In this document: positions 1 through 11,655 of the stretch, piece by piece | Numbering within the stretch: the stretch's first letter is position 1 | How the letters are laid out: every line of letters starts with the position of its first letter | NCBI GenBank assembly: GCA_026929865.2 | Contig: CM049404.1 | Span: 3,660,001-3,724,000 of the forward strand | Direction of reading: 5' to 3' | From: Hyperoplus lanceolatus | Taxonomy: Eukaryota > Chordata > Actinopteri > Uranoscopiformes > Ammodytidae | Length of the DNA: 64,000 bases | Made by a program: the position numbers and the translations under genes | The notes under the pieces: generated by a model | What the model saw: the letters and a program-made list of their open reading frames with translations, nothing else | The model's database searches: none | What the model was told of the DNA's origin: nothing

Positions 1-310
1 CCTGCAGCCGGCGAGGAGATTGAGCATCCAGTAAGCAGCTCCCAGAGCTACATGTAGTTAGCTGGTTACCTAATTAGCTAACGTTAGCAAAGTTAATGAT
101 GATAGACACTGTACAATAGTCAGGAGTGTTTTATCCTGACTAAAACAAACTTTTTGCTCTCTGTCACTGTTGTCAGAAATAATTGAAACCACATTCATTC
201 AAATTGAAAACGAGACACACGGGAATAAACACGGAAGTCACACAAAATCAAAGTTGGCAACCTGTTGAAGACAGAGAGGCAGTGTGTTGAAAGTAGGTGA
301 CGTGAATTCA

Positions 311-375
311 TTTAATTTTTCATTTAACTTTTATTTATCCTCGAGAGACCAATTGAGGGGTGACCCATGTATATA
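311..375 (-). repeat. LINE 3'-tail fragment (Rex1-like)
   Basis: Read on the minus strand this short stretch resembles the 3' tail of the LINE fragment at 60,918-61,315: a block like GGGTCACCCCTCAAT, then a TATAAATAAAGGTTAA-like end. It is probably a truncated non-LTR retrotransposon end. The match is by eye and has gaps. Confidence 0.4.
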
Positions 376-482
376 TACATGTATATTTTTTTCTATAATT
401 TTTATTTTTATTAAGTTTAGTTTGGTTTTTAACCTTATGGTCCACCAAGGAGCCTACAACTCACAGTAAAACATGAACATTT

Positions 483-2310
483 CTAAACAAAAATGTTTTT
501 GTATAGGATCCTTTTCTCACATTGCCTTGAATATACTGTATAAGCAGCTGATGTTCCAAAAAGCTTCAAAACATGATCAGGCAGCTGGTGCTCTAAGCAA
601 GCCTCACCTGACAGATTCAATCCATATCGCCTGTGTAGGATGGAGTTTAAGGTCTGCAAGGACATCCGGTACCTGAGTTTGCTTTTTACCACACTCATCT
701 GGCTGAAGAATTCTCTCGACTTCCGCATTCGAGTGTGGCAAGGACAACACAGACACAGCAGTCATGGCAAGTTTCTGAAATGGGTTGATACCAGCTGCGT
801 CCCTGAACTTCCAGATCTCACTCAAGAAACCCAGTGTGTTTTTTTCTCTCTCAATCCAGTCACGGAGATGGATGGCACGCCATTGCTGGACAATCTTGTC
901 TTTGAGATGAGATATGAGATAAACCTTCATTGCCCCAAGGGGAATGTGTCTTGCACTTGGGAACATGAAAAAACACATACGCACATACAAGCACACGTAC
1001 ATACAGACTCAGACAATGATAGACAGAATGACATACCAATAAAAAAAGACAATATAAAAAAACAGACAATTTAGGGTGGCTCTCTACCTGAATTAAACCA
1101 AAATCAACTGAATACACCTTGGCACAAAATATGTCAGTGCTCTGTTTGTTTTACGCAGCTTTCTTAACAAAATACATTATTTGTTGTGCCTTTGAGTATG
1201 TTGCCAGAGTATTAGCCTTCCATGTCTGTTTATTATAGGTACTTATACTCTTTCACCATATTTATGTCATTCCCCTGTAAAGTGACAGGTTTAAAAGGGA
1301 GCCTTTTCCTAAAATGTATTACCATTTCTTTGGTTTTCAGAGTATTTAAAATCAAGAAATTAACATTGCACCATTCATGAAACTGTTCAATTCCCTGTCT
1401 GTAGCTTATCTCCTTACCTGTTAAGAAACCCACTAAAGCAGTGTCATCAGCAAACATAATAAGAAACATTCCGAGGTTTGGCTCACAGTCATTTGTGTTC
1501 AGTATAGTGGAGTAAGGACACACTCCTGACATCAGGGGAGTAGCCAAGCAACTTGGCTATTTTAACCATTTCTCCAGGGCTCTTGCTGTACTTGACTGAC
1601 ATGTGTTTCAATGTTGTCCAGCAGTCTGACCCTCAACTCATTTGTGAGGGACATTTGTTGAAGGAGACACACCGTTTTCAGACAATGTGTTCATCGTCAG
1701 GCGCAAGGTGACGCTCAGCTGCCTTAGAATCAAAAAATATAACCAAGGTATGGTATGGGACTGATGTATCCATCTAATGGCCCTTTGAGAACATCAACCT
1801 TTGCCGGTGGATTCAGGACCCTTCTGCTCACAGATTTGATAAGGCTTACCAAGCTGTCAACTAGCTTAAGAGGATCTACCTGCTCTCCCTCAAAAGCCAA
1901 CTGTACCTCACCCAGCACTGACTTCAAAAAAGTCAAGTATAAGACGTTTTGAGGATCACTGTATGGAGTATAAAACCTCAGCCATGTAGCAGTGTTCACT
2001 GGACTTGGTGACTTCAAAATGCAGCCGAAGCTTCTCCACTGGTCCAACATGCGTGACACTGCGGGTTCAATGGAGAGCCAACGTGTGGCACAAACCTTTG
2101 TTATTTGTAAGGGTTTCTCCCCACAGTTTATTGTCTCTTAGAATGGGCATCTCCTCCCTCAAACTCAACAAGCCCCATGTATAAACTACTGTCCTGTGCA
2201 TTTTAAAATGGGTAGCAGCAGTGGAGTCTGAAAAAGCTGATCTACATGATTCTCTGATGTGGTCCCATGCAAGGAGGGAGCAGTGTTCAGCAATTGCTAT
2301 GGGAGCCACT
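483..2310 (-). pseudogene. Broken hAT-family transposase, interrupted by LINE sequence
   Basis: Three minus-strand pieces read in order as a hAT transposase. The 2,309-2,067 piece is upstream. The 2,059-1,730 piece carries a segment around DPLKLVDSLVSLIKSVSRR. The 1,002-483 piece carries the C-terminal hAT dimerisation region (VLSLPHSNAEVER, then FSQMSVVKSKLR and a MSLQTLNSILHRRYGL-like end). The C-terminal piece changes frame near 710-715, between NAEVER and FSQM, and the gene is split by LINE sequence near 1,233-1,547, so it cannot encode a working enzyme. hAT transposases cut and paste DNA with 8-bp target duplications. I could not define the ends of the element. A host-domesticated hAT gene is unlikely given the breaks. 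Confidence 0.65.
1233..1547 (-). mobile_element. LINE reverse-transcriptase fragment
   Basis: The minus-strand reading contains MFLIMFADDTALVGFL, which matches the FADD catalytic box of non-LTR reverse transcriptases. It is followed by an FHEWC...LILNTLKTKEMVIHFRKR segment typical of fish LINEs. Only about 100 residues remain, with no endonuclease or 5' part. It sits between pieces of the hAT transposase and is therefore a later insertion. Confidence 0.65.
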
Positions 2311-2574
2311 GTTTTTTAGAGTACCGGTAAATGCGAAATGCTATGTGTTAAAGCACTCACAGCTCAAATTTTCATTTGCCGTGCACAGGCAGCTGACATC
2401 CCTGTATGTCAGCTCTCAATGGGTCAGGGTCACTGCCTGATGCATCTCACAGTGGCTGGAACAGGTTGCACATTGTTGGGCATCTCCAAAAGTTATTTCT
2501 CAACTGCTTCTTCAGGAACAAAAAACAACTTCATCTTTGTGTCTGTCTTTTGCAAGACAGCATACAGCTTGGAG

Positions 2575-2692
2575 ACATCGGGATGTCTATTCCTTTGCTG
2601 ACCAGGCTGTCAGCCATCCTCCTCAGGGTCCCTCCTACACCATCCGGGGAACCCTTTCCATGGCTCACATCAAAGAAGTTCCACATGCCAGC
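2575..2692 (-). pseudogene. Fragment of a transposon-like reading frame
   Basis: On the minus strand the sequence reads NFFDVSHGKGSPDGVGG followed by TLRRMADSLVSKGIDI. I recognise a HGKGxPDGVGxxxKRxAD-type motif from repeated, transposon-associated fish proteins but cannot name the family. It lies just upstream of the hAT remnant on the same strand and could belong to it. No start codon or complete frame is visible. Confidence 0.35.
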
Positions 2693-2719
2693 AGTTAATG
2701 GATGGGGTCAGTAGTCAAA

Positions 2720-3351
2720 CAGGAAGGAAACTTGAGAGGACATGGGATCACACAAGACAAGAAACTACCAGAATAAAACACCAAACATGGAAACCAGAAC
2801 ACATAGTTTACAGATCATGACACTACAAATAAATAGTCTGCTGTTGAAAAATGTTGGTTCACACTAGCATCATGCACTTAACAGTAATGGGATGTGTTTT
2901 GGATGACTGAATTAATCATTCATCACCATTGTAAAGAGTACTGAAAGCCAAACATGAGTTAGAGTAGAAATAGGCCTACTTTGAAAAGTTACAAGTCACC
3001 CATTATAATACCACAATACCATAGAGTAAAAGTTGCCCACAAAGTATGTGAATTTAAAAGTACTTACGTATGAAGATTATTTAGGGGATATGAGAGCTAC
3101 TTTATGTAGAAACTTACTGTCCACTGGGTGTCACATTCATCACATTACGTGACGGCTTTAGCGAATTCCGCACGTTAGCTGTCCCAGGTGCTGCGCAACA
3201 AATGAAGCAGTTATCACCACCGGGTTGCTTAATATACTGCAAAATTAGTGCTTAGTTATGCTATCTATAATGGCATACTTACAGTTCTCAACTTCCCACA
3301 GCAGGTCTGCCAGCGGTCTCCCGGTTGAGGCCATGCTGCTTGTCTCATGGG
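2720..3351. other. Intergenic, nothing recognised
   Basis: AT-rich sequence with no convincing coding frame, RNA gene or repeat boundary that I could support. Confidence 0.5.
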
Positions 3352-4084
3352 ATAGAGCTGTTAAGCGGAAGTGGCGGAATTACAGGGCATGGAGTCTATG
3401 GAAAGTAATCTACTATTTTCTGGTCCCAGTCATTAAATGCCCTGGATTACATATATGTTTTGTATGGGTCTAAATGATCATTTTTCATGTGAAGAGTTTG
3501 ACGGTATGTTGTATGATTATTCGTCTAACGGCTTTTGAAAAAATGTTACGAGAACAATTACAAGTCTTGTCGCCTCTGTGACGTCACCTCAACACATTCC
3601 CTCCACTTCTCGACTGACAATGCTAATGCTAATGGCTGGCGTGGACAACGCCAACAATCTCCCCACTCGAGAAATTGAAACTCTCCACATGTCCACTTGT
3701 GTAGTGGTTTTCGCCACGCTGAAGACTTTTGTCTTGTCATTGAAAGAAGCGGTAAAGTGCATTAAAGACACAGCCATGTTTCTGAGCTAAGCGGGTGCCT
3801 GTGGTGGTGACGTATATCATAAGTGTCAAGAGCAGCGAAGAACTGTAGTCCACAAAAGCGCTCTGCACAAAACCTGACCGTATCCAGCTTCTACTCGCTA
3901 AATTGTTCCATTCTTTGCACGAAAAAATACCATCTAAATCCATACAAAACATATGTGTAATCGAAGGCATTTCATGACTGGGACCAGAAAATAATACATT
4001 TCTTTCCATTGACTACCGTTGTAATTTTTTGAGCCGATAGGCCCCATGCCCCGGAAGTAAGGTACTTCCGCTTAACAGCTCTAT
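3352..4084. mobile_element. Inverted-repeat DNA element (733 bp), non-coding
   Basis: The ends form an inverted repeat: ATAGAGCTGTTAAGCGGAAG at the left, and at the right its mirror, ending CTTCCGCTTAACAGCTCTAT. Similarity continues inward for more than 100 bp, for example TTTCTGGTCCCAGTCA near 3,417 against TGACTGGGACCAGAAA near 3,975. A TA dinucleotide flanks GAGCTG on both sides, so a TA target duplication is possible. The middle holds no transposase frame, so this looks like a non-autonomous (MITE-like) element. Its superfamily is not assigned. Confidence 0.7.
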
Positions 4085-4239
4085 AAAGGCGACTTCTAAA
4101 TGTCAACAGGAAGTCGCTTCTTCTTCTTCTTCTCGTTAATTAGGGTTGCAACCGCCATCTACTGTGTCGGAGTATTTGTTGACCTGTGACCAATCCTGTA
4201 TGAGACTGAGGCAAGTCCCTCCTACCTCATTAGCATATG

Positions 4240-4470
4240 AACACAGAAATGTGGAAATAAATAGATGAGGAAATGTAGAAATTAATAAATGCATAGATAA
4301 ATAAATGTGGAAATAAATGTGTGTATAAATAAATAAATGTGGAAATAAATACATTTAGAAATAAATAAATGACATTTAATTATTTATGTATTTATTTATT
4401 CCTTCTTTTATTTATTTATGTATTTAATTATTTATTTATTACAGTATTTATTAATTTATTTATTTATACT
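4240..4470. repeat. AAAT/ATTT-rich low-complexity tract
   Basis: Imperfect tandem units of AAATAAATG on the left change to ATTTATTT units on the right, giving a loosely palindromic AT-rich tract. This is either simple sequence or the core of an old repeat. No gene is supported here. Confidence 0.7.
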
Positions 4471-6042
4471 TATGGCAGGTAATGTCCTCCATACCTTTGT
4501 GCAGCTCAGTGGAAAACAGGAAAAGATTCCCTCGCTGTTTATACTGACTGCAAGGGCCATCACTGTAAAAACGGATGGTGGTGACCATTGGATGTGCACA
4601 TAATCAAGCACTGGTGACAGCTGCTGCCAGATAACTGGTGGATCCCTTTGTCTTGAGGGGGACACTGTGCAGAAGGACATAGGCGGTGGGTTGTATGCAT
4701 ATTCTGTCCCAGCAGTTGTGTCCTAACAATGCGTAGGCAGACAGCGAACAAGGCAATTAATATAGCTGACTTGACGTCTTCTTAAGAGGATTTATTTAAA
4801 AGTTAACTCCAAGCAATGTTTAATTTTGTCAAACCAAGGAATAGAAAACAATATATAATTACTAAATAGCCAAATATTCCTTTCACATTTTCATGTACAC
4901 ACATATGAGCCTGAGCATACACACACGCAGATAGCGCTAACATAATTTACACGAGGAAAAAGAATGAGCTACTCTAACGTGAAATAACATCTTAATAACT
5001 ATTATATTATTGCATACAAAGTGTTCATTATTATATCTGCATAAGAGCAACCAAAGAAACACTTACGGACGTATCGCTCCAAGGATTCGACATGTATAGA
5101 ACAGCCGTACAGCACTGTTTGACACATTTGGGAAGAACTAAACTCATCCACTTATTAACAATAGTATCGTCACAAAATGCACTACCCGTTTTTAGCCACT
5201 AGGCGTCGCACTCGCACCACCAATTATGCATAGCAGCCTGGCAAAGCAGACCCCAAAAAATTAACAATTACATTTCTCAGCCAGAACAATAAAGCACACC
5301 TGTGTGCAAAGTTGCCTGCTGGTGGGATGCTCCAAATGGGACAGCCTGAATTTGTGCACTGTACTTGCAGAGGAAAAGTCCACATGAATTAAGCATGCAT
5401 GTGCTTTCAAGCATTGCCTCAGGCTCATTAGCCTTTGTTTATAGATTTTTTTGAATGAACATTCACACATAAACAACACTGAAAAAAGGAATTAAAAATA
5501 AATAAATAAATAAACAACAAAGATGGCATACTTTACTAAACAGCAGGCATCTATGTCAAATGTCAAACTGAAAATAAAAGTTATTTGAGGTTTCAAGTAG
5601 GTCCCTTTAGAACTGAGATATAGTCAAGAAAAGGCTGCCAAATTTGTATGAACTTCTTTCCTTTCCCTGAAATCCCGTATCGAATTGATAAAATGATTCT
5701 TGATGTTATAATAGTTTAGTTCATGTGTTGTTTCCAAAGTTTTTTTTTTAACTGTTATTTTGTTGGTTTTGCCATTGGGGTCATTATGTTTCTTTATCTA
5801 CATTAGCCCACTGGTGATAGGATGGTGGTCTGTCCGGACGGCTGCGTCAAAGCGTTTAATCCAGTGAATTTTCATTGTTCAAAATGTAAATGTAATATTG
5901 ACTGACTGGGTCGACATTACAGTAAACAGTGATGACATGCAGATGTTTTGTTCTATAGCTTTTCCACCTGCTTTTCATTCTCAGGTCTAACTTTTGATAG
6001 TCTCTCGGTATTACATCATTATGAGAACAGCACAGGTGTAAT
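4471..6042. other. Intergenic, nothing recognised
   Basis: No coding exon, RNA gene or clear repeat boundary found. All short frames lack recognisable domains. Confidence 0.4.
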
Positions 6043-7143
6043 GGGTCATTCTACGAAAACGTGCCATTTTGTGTCCCTGACACAAAATCTACCCCAATAA
6101 ACTGTATTAACAACACAATTTAAAAAAATGCATTGGTATGATATGGTAAACAAACAATCTTCATTTAAAATCTTCATTAAATACTTCGTTAAATATGGTA
6201 AAAATGGCTTGTCCCTCGGTTACATTTTTCTATTACAAGCAGCTTTTAGAGAGGATAAAATCAAATGATCTGAAAACAACTTTAATTTGTGAAAAGCCTT
6301 ATTTGTTAGTTAACAGATAATGCTTTTATTTTATTCTTGACCTTTTTGGAATATTGAAAAAAATTACATTTAAGTAATGTCCCTATGTGTTACGTCAAAT
6401 ACGTTACTTTGATAAACCCGCCCCAAGCGGACAATGCACTTACTATCCCATAAGTGACATCATTTTCAGGAAGTGTCATCATCTGCATTTTATAAGGATG
6501 TTGCCAAAGAGACAAGAAAGTGCTCCCCTATTTTAATGAATTTTCATTGAGTTGTTTTTAATTCGACTGAAGGGGGGGTTCTTAGTTTGTCAAACTTCGT
6601 TTCCATTTTATCATTTTTTAAAAAGTTAAAGGGGACGGTCATTTTAAATTAAAATGTACATATAAAAACACATTTTAGCATCTTTAGAATGCACACCTTG
6701 TGGTGTCATGGTGTCAACCACATGGCTAGTAATGTCTGCCAAAAGGATATTTTGTCAAACCTGTTGCTGTCAAACCTGTTACTATTAACCCTTTCCCGCC
6801 ATGACCCCATGTTTATTGTGTGTCTAAACCAGAAGAATTTATACAATACATGATTATAAATGTTATTTATATTAAGAATAGCATGTTTTGTCCCTAAATA
6901 TAGTGTCACTTCATTACTTATTTAATACAAGTTGGTGTTGGTAACGCGATTGACAAAGCACATGTCCATGTTGATTATTTTAGGGAAATAAAAAATAAAT
7001 GAAAATAGCCTGAGATTGCACCACATATTTTTCTTACAGGTAAGGGTCTACTTAAACCAAATTAGTCCTTAAACACAATAAAAATAATACTTTGAAAATC
7101 TGATTTTCAGAGAGGGAAATGGCACGTTTTCGTAGAATGACCC
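6043..7143. mobile_element. DNA element with 27-bp perfect terminal inverted repeats
   Basis: The left end GGGTCATTCTACGAAAACG is mirrored exactly at the right end (CGTTTTCGTAGAATGACCC). The perfect match extends through GTGCCATTT, about 27 bp in all. The roughly 1.1-kb interior is AT-rich and has no transposase frame. No clean target duplication is visible, so I do not assign a superfamily. It is a non-autonomous DNA transposon by structure. Confidence 0.7.
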
Positions 7144-7631
7144 AACAGCTGTTGCAATCACACACAAACTGCCTGTCTAGCATATAAATACTATTTTTGT
7201 GCACAAAACTCAACATTCATCACACACACAAAAAGTGTGTTCACTTTCCCACACAAGATTAGATGCTTCAAAATATCCCTGGCTTCAAGGTTATCATCAG
7301 CTTGTTGACGTGAACACTAATGCTTAACACCTCCATAGTGTAACTTTCTAAAATATTTTAGCAATTCATTTAGAATCATTGATTTTGATCATTGATAACA
7401 CATTATCTATTGATTGAATTGCAGAAAGAAGGTTAAGACCAAACAGTTTTGTCGTGAACTGCTCCAGGTGATTCCAGACGCTGCTCACCCCTATCATTTT
7501 GCAGTCATGCCTGCACGTCTTTTAACCAGCATTCCACAGACAGTGACAACTAAACAACGGTGGAGGATCAAGTAAGACAAACAGAAAAAGCAGGCTTGGT
7601 GTTCTGCAGGTGCTTTATAATTGTCAACCTG

Positions 7632-7850
7632 TAACAGTGCCCTTGGAAAATTTGCATATGATAACAATAGACATTAAGTAACAGGGTTGTAGCTAGCCTG
7701 GCACCGCCCGCTTACTACTTCCGCTCAATTTTCATTTCCCTTCAGTAGTCAAATGAAGTACGATGGTCTGGTAGAACCAGGCTAGGTTGTTGCCAGACTG
7801 AGGTCATAAACCCCAAGTCCCCAGTTTGCACACTATCATGAAATATTACA
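7632..7850. repeat. Duplicated intergenic segment, copy 1 (filled site)
   Basis: This stretch resembles 10,482-10,570 on the other side of the lectin gene. Both hold a TTACAGTGCCC-like start, a GCAT...TAACAAYAGACATTAAG block and a CTGAGGTCATAA block. Copy 1 carries an extra 92-bp inverted-repeat element at 7,693-7,784 that copy 2 lacks. This suggests local duplication around the lectin locus. Confidence 0.55.
7693..7784. mobile_element. Short inverted-repeat element, TAGCCTGG family, copy 1
   Basis: Ends TAGCCTGG and CCAGGCTA bracket 92 bp. The flanks read GGTTGTAG on the left and GGTTGTTG on the right, an 8-bp near-duplication consistent with a hAT-like insertion. The empty site in the 10,482-10,570 copy supports a real insertion. 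A second copy, reversed, lies at 32,979-33,088. Confidence 0.55.
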
Positions 7851-8299
7851 TCCCAAGTGCTTAAAATGGAACAGATTAGAGCAACACTGTTGGGGAAAAA
7901 GGTTCATTCACAGATCTTGCATTAATGGTTATACTTGCATGCTGCAGAAGGAGGACTAATTAACATTTCCTTTATTAGGATAAACTATTAATGTGTTATT
8001 CTTATATTTATGAATTCCAGTTAGGAAATGAAAGCACATACATCAAAAATGAAACTACACGTTAACCCCACCACCAGAACAAATGATTGGGACATTATCA
8101 AATATAAAGTATATGTGGATATGGCAAATGTATATGGTCAAAATATAAAAAGTACCTATTGACCGATACAACTAAAGCTTCTGCAATACCTAGTTAGATA
8201 TTTTATCAATACAATTTTTACTCAAAGCAAAGGTTTTTAAAGTCTGTTTTTATGATCAAACAAAACCAAACTGCACAATGCAAGAAAGGCCTGTTACTC

Positions 8300-8710
8300 A
8301 TATACACTTACCGGTCTCGTTCTGACTGAGTTATGCCTCGCTTCCATCAAGTTGAGCGGAGGGGTTTGGTCCGGGTATTTTGGCTTTTCATTTGCCAAAA
8401 GTTGGGTAGGGTACGGATATAAGCGAGCCTAACCGCTCTTAGCCTTTCCTCCGTTGGGGTACCAGCCGTCTGAAAGGGTGCCAAAAAGGTGGATCTACAC
8501 ATGCCGTCCGTTAATTGGTCGAAAGTATTACTTTCGCTGTGTGTAGCCACCTCGGCAAGAGTGAAGAGAGTCTTGTGTTTTGGCGAAAAATGTGAACGCA
8601 GCACTGTTTATTGTGTGATGTTTTTCCTCGTCATTAAATTAATCAGTTGGTTACTCTGTGTCCCACTGCTACGATGTAATGTAGCTGCCGTAGCCAACAT
8701 TGTAATCTGG
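8300..8710. repeat. Candidate hAT-derived interspersed repeat
   Basis: GC-richer than its surroundings. It contains blocks such as GGGGTACCAGCCGTCTGAAA and GGTGCCAAAAAGGTGGA that I recognise from common fish hAT-related repeats. No transposase frame or clear ends were found. Confidence 0.35.
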
Positions 8711-9667
8711 GTTTAGCAACCTCTGTGTGAGGTCAGTACTGACCCTGTCTGGGTCAGCTGACATAAACGTTCGTATAAGGCCTACTGGACACGCACACTA
8801 CAGCTCCATTCCCAATATCGTAACAGGCCACATTCAAGGCTTTTTACTATTGTTATATTGTGCATGTATAAATATATGCCCATGTTAATAGAATTATTTC
8901 ACCAAACAACCAAAGTGTTTGTAATAAAAGAATTTGAGTCAAGGCAGGCTTCAGAGCAGGTGAAATTGACTTGCAGACAGCAGCAAGGGAATCAACAATG
9001 TACCTGGTTTGGTTCATGGTTGAATACAAAGAAATGAACAGTGTACATGGGATTATATGCAAGTGAAGGTGGTGTGTGCGCAAACACACCAGGTTCGTGT
9101 GTTCAGGAGTTCCGCTGACGAAAGCTGAAAGATTTTTAATTAGGCAGATAACAGACTATGGGAAATTTGGGGAGTCACTTTTACTCCTCCATCAACTCTC
9201 AATCACTGTGCACATGAATGTGTCATACCTCTGTATGTGCCAAAATCTTTTCTAGGCTCCAAGGCTAAACAGCAAAAACACTTTGGAGTTCTTTAAGTTT
9301 ACTGGGACAAAGTTCAACAGGCAGAAAGCATATATTGTAGCATTAAAACATTATACAATCATAAGTAGAATTAAATTCTACTAACAGCCCATGATTGGTA
9401 TTTTGATATTATCCGTTGCAAAAAAACTAAAGCAGTACATCTCCTCTCATGCCCCATCAACCTTCCAACAGCTGAATCCGTGTATTTAAAAAAAAAGCTG
9501 CGTTCTTGTCAAAATTGGACTGAAATGAATAAGTAAGTTATGTGTGACATCTCCAGCTGACTTTTTTTTTTTTTTGGCTAATGTTCAGATACTATGTAGT
9601 TGTGTGTTCACCAAGTTCAATTGACCAATGATATCACACCAACAGCGCAAACACCCTCTCTGAAGCA
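8711..9667. other. Upstream flank of the lectin gene, nothing else recognised
   Basis: No other gene or repeat boundary is supported. Distal regulatory DNA of the lectin may lie here, but no specific motif was identified. Confidence 0.4.
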
Positions 9668-9674
9668 TATAAAA
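9668..9674 (+). promoter_or_regulatory. TATA box of the lectin gene
   Basis: TATAAAA lies 105 bp upstream of the lectin ATG. A start of transcription about 30 bp downstream (near 9,697) would give a short leader of about 80 nt with no need for an upstream exon. Confidence 0.65.
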
Positions 9675-9778
9675 GAAAGCAGCCTTTGAATTCTCTTTCT
9701 GAGAGTCTCGATATAATCCAACAGGTCAGAAGAACACGACCTCAGACAGACTAAAGACAGAGAACTGTGACACTTAAC

Positions 9779-10267
9779 ATGCTCTTGTTCCTCTTCTTGT
9801 TTGGCCTGGCTCTGGGGGCCATGTTGCCTTCGGATGGTCAGCAAGTGAAGCTACAGCGTGGAAACTGTCCCATGTTCTGGTACAGCTTCAACGGCCGCTG
9901 CTACAAGTACAACGCTGCTCACATGACCTGGGCTGATGCAGAGCTCCACTGTCTTTCCCTGAGAGCCAACCTGGTGTCAATCCACAGTCTTGAGGAACAG
10001 AATTTCACAAAATCTCTGATTAAAAACTTTGACCACACAGAGGGAAACACCTGGATCGGACTGAGTGACACCCAGAAGGAAGGAGCATGGATGTGGTCTG
10101 ATGGCTGTGCAGCGGACTTTGTCTTTTGGAGTGCAGCAGAGCCAAGCAATGGTGGAGAAAGTGAACACTGTGTTCATAACAACAATGGTGAAGATCTGAA
10201 ATGGAATGACATTAATTGTGCTGAAACATTTCCCTCTATTTGTGCATCTCGCATAAACTGTCCTTAG
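9779..10267 (+). CDS. Secreted C-type lectin (nattectin/ladderlectin-like), single exon
   Basis: The frame encodes 162 residues from the ATG at 9,779. Residues 1-15 or so form a hydrophobic signal peptide (MLLFLFLFGLALGA). Residues 30-158 form one C-type lectin domain: Cys30-Cys41, Cys58-Cys155 and Cys131-Cys147 fit the long-form disulfide set, with WIGL at 92-95 and WND at 142-144. The sugar-selecting triplet reads EPS (121-123), where EPN (mannose type) or QPD (galactose type) is usual, so calcium-dependent sugar binding is uncertain. Cys110 and Cys161 are extra and may pair. Such proteins are secreted recognition or antifreeze-type lectins in teleosts. The gene has its own TATA box and poly(A) signal and no intron in the coding region, which is unusual for this family. 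A GTG 12 bases upstream is in frame, but the ATG is the natural start. Confidence 0.9.
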   Translation: MLLFLFLFGLALGAMLPSDGQQVKLQRGNCPMFWYSFNGRCYKYNAAHMTWADAELHCLSLRANLVSIHSLEEQNFTKSLIKNFDHTEGNTWIGLSDTQKEGAWMWSDGCAADFVFWSAAEPSNGGESEHCVHNNNGEDLKWNDINCAETFPSICASRINCP

Positions 10268-10349
10268 CAACTGCAATGGTTACATAATGTCTGATTGGAC
10301 CAGGTCACTGTTAACCTGTCCTTATATTCACATGCATTTGACCCTGCAG

Positions 10350-10355
10350 AATAAA
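10350..10355 (+). terminator. Poly(A) signal of the lectin gene
   Basis: AATAAA lies about 83 nt after the lectin stop codon and is followed by a TG-rich stretch (TGTGTGTCTGTGTGTG) suited to cleavage-factor binding. Confidence 0.65.
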
Positions 10356-10481
10356 TATATAAAGACTTTACATGTGTGTCTGTGTGTGTTTTGATAGCAG
10401 AGAAAAAATCAATGCTGAATATTATCACAAGTAAAACATATTTCCCCAAATTAAGGAAATAAGTAAGAAAAAAACATCTGT

Positions 10482-10570
10482 TACAGTGCCCCTTGGAAAT
10501 TATGCATAAATGGTAACAACAGACATTAAGGAGCAGGGCTTTAGCCCTGAGGTCATAACCAAAGTTTAAG
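10482..10570. repeat. Duplicated intergenic segment, copy 2 (empty site)
   Basis: Partner of 7,632-7,850. It lacks the TAGCCTGG insertion: the join reads TTTAGCCCTGAGGTCAT. Confidence 0.55.
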
Positions 10571-11295
10571 GTACTGTATTTTGTCTGAAGGCATTTATCC
10601 CTGTTTATCTATTTATTTATGCTATTTTGTATCATTGTAACAAATATTGTATGACATTTTAATATATTCTGTAAGCAACAATCTTCATTGTTTTAAAGCA
10701 TTATTAAGCACTATTAACTAAAGCTGTCAAATGAATGTGGTGGGGTAAAAGAGGAAATGTAGTTGAGAAGTGGAATGACAAGAAAAGACTCAAGTGAAGT
10801 AACTGACACGTGCCTAGTCTTTGAACACCGGCACACAAGCATACAAGTACATCTTAACCAATAAAAGATTCAGCTCCAATCAGAAATGCGTCATTGAAAC
10901 TGAAATATCAGTCTAGTCTAGTTCAGAGGAGAGTTGGCAATGAAATTACCATTTGTATTCAAGTTTTAGTAAGATATGTATTGCTCGCTTACTGTACATC
11001 AGTGCAAGTTTGAGGTACTTGTACCTTCCCTGAATATTTTCTTTTCATGCTTATATACTTCTACTCAACTACAATTCAGTGGGACATATTCTACTATTTA
11101 CTAAACAACCGGACTCTGCTTCGCTTGAAGAGGTGGTCTCGGGCCGCTTGCAAGTGAACTGTGTACTGGGTCATCGCTAGTGTAAACCCAATCCGCACTA
11201 ACCACAGGAAGCGAGGTATTTACACAGCATTTCGCCGTCTTTTATTGTTCATTAAATGCATGTGTTATTTAGTCAATGAATACACAGCGTCAGAG
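10571..11295. other. Intergenic, nothing recognised
   Basis: No gene or defined repeat supported in this AT-rich stretch. Confidence 0.4.
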
Positions 11296-11655
11296 CATAC
11301 ATCCATATGTTCTCTCCGCCTGCTACCATCTGCTGCTATATCTGCATGGGGTGACAGAGGAAAGTAGCTCTAGGCTCCATTCCCCTCCTCCCATCTCACC
11401 TTCTCCCCGTCTCTGGAATTCACCACCACCCCAACTCAGAAACATTGGTTCATCCCCTCATTTTGAATCACAACTCAAAACCCATCAGTTTAAAACTGAT
11501 TATTCCATTTGAGGTCAATTGGCTCTGATTCTTTCTGTGTTTTTTTTTATTGTTGCTTTTATTTTATATTGCTCACTATTGCTTTTTAAACGTTTTAAAT
11601 GCATGTACGGTGTCCTTGAGGGTCGAGAAAGGCGCCTTCACATTAAAATGTATTA
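11296..11655 (+). mobile_element. LINE 3' end (L2-like)
   Basis: The plus strand encodes the C-terminal signature of fish L2-type LINEs, RLWNSPPPQLRNIGSSPHF then SQLKTHQFKTDYS and a stop. After it comes a 3' UTR with GTGTCCTTGAGGG...GAAAGGCGCC and an ATT-rich tail. The copy is severely 5'-truncated. Confidence 0.65.
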
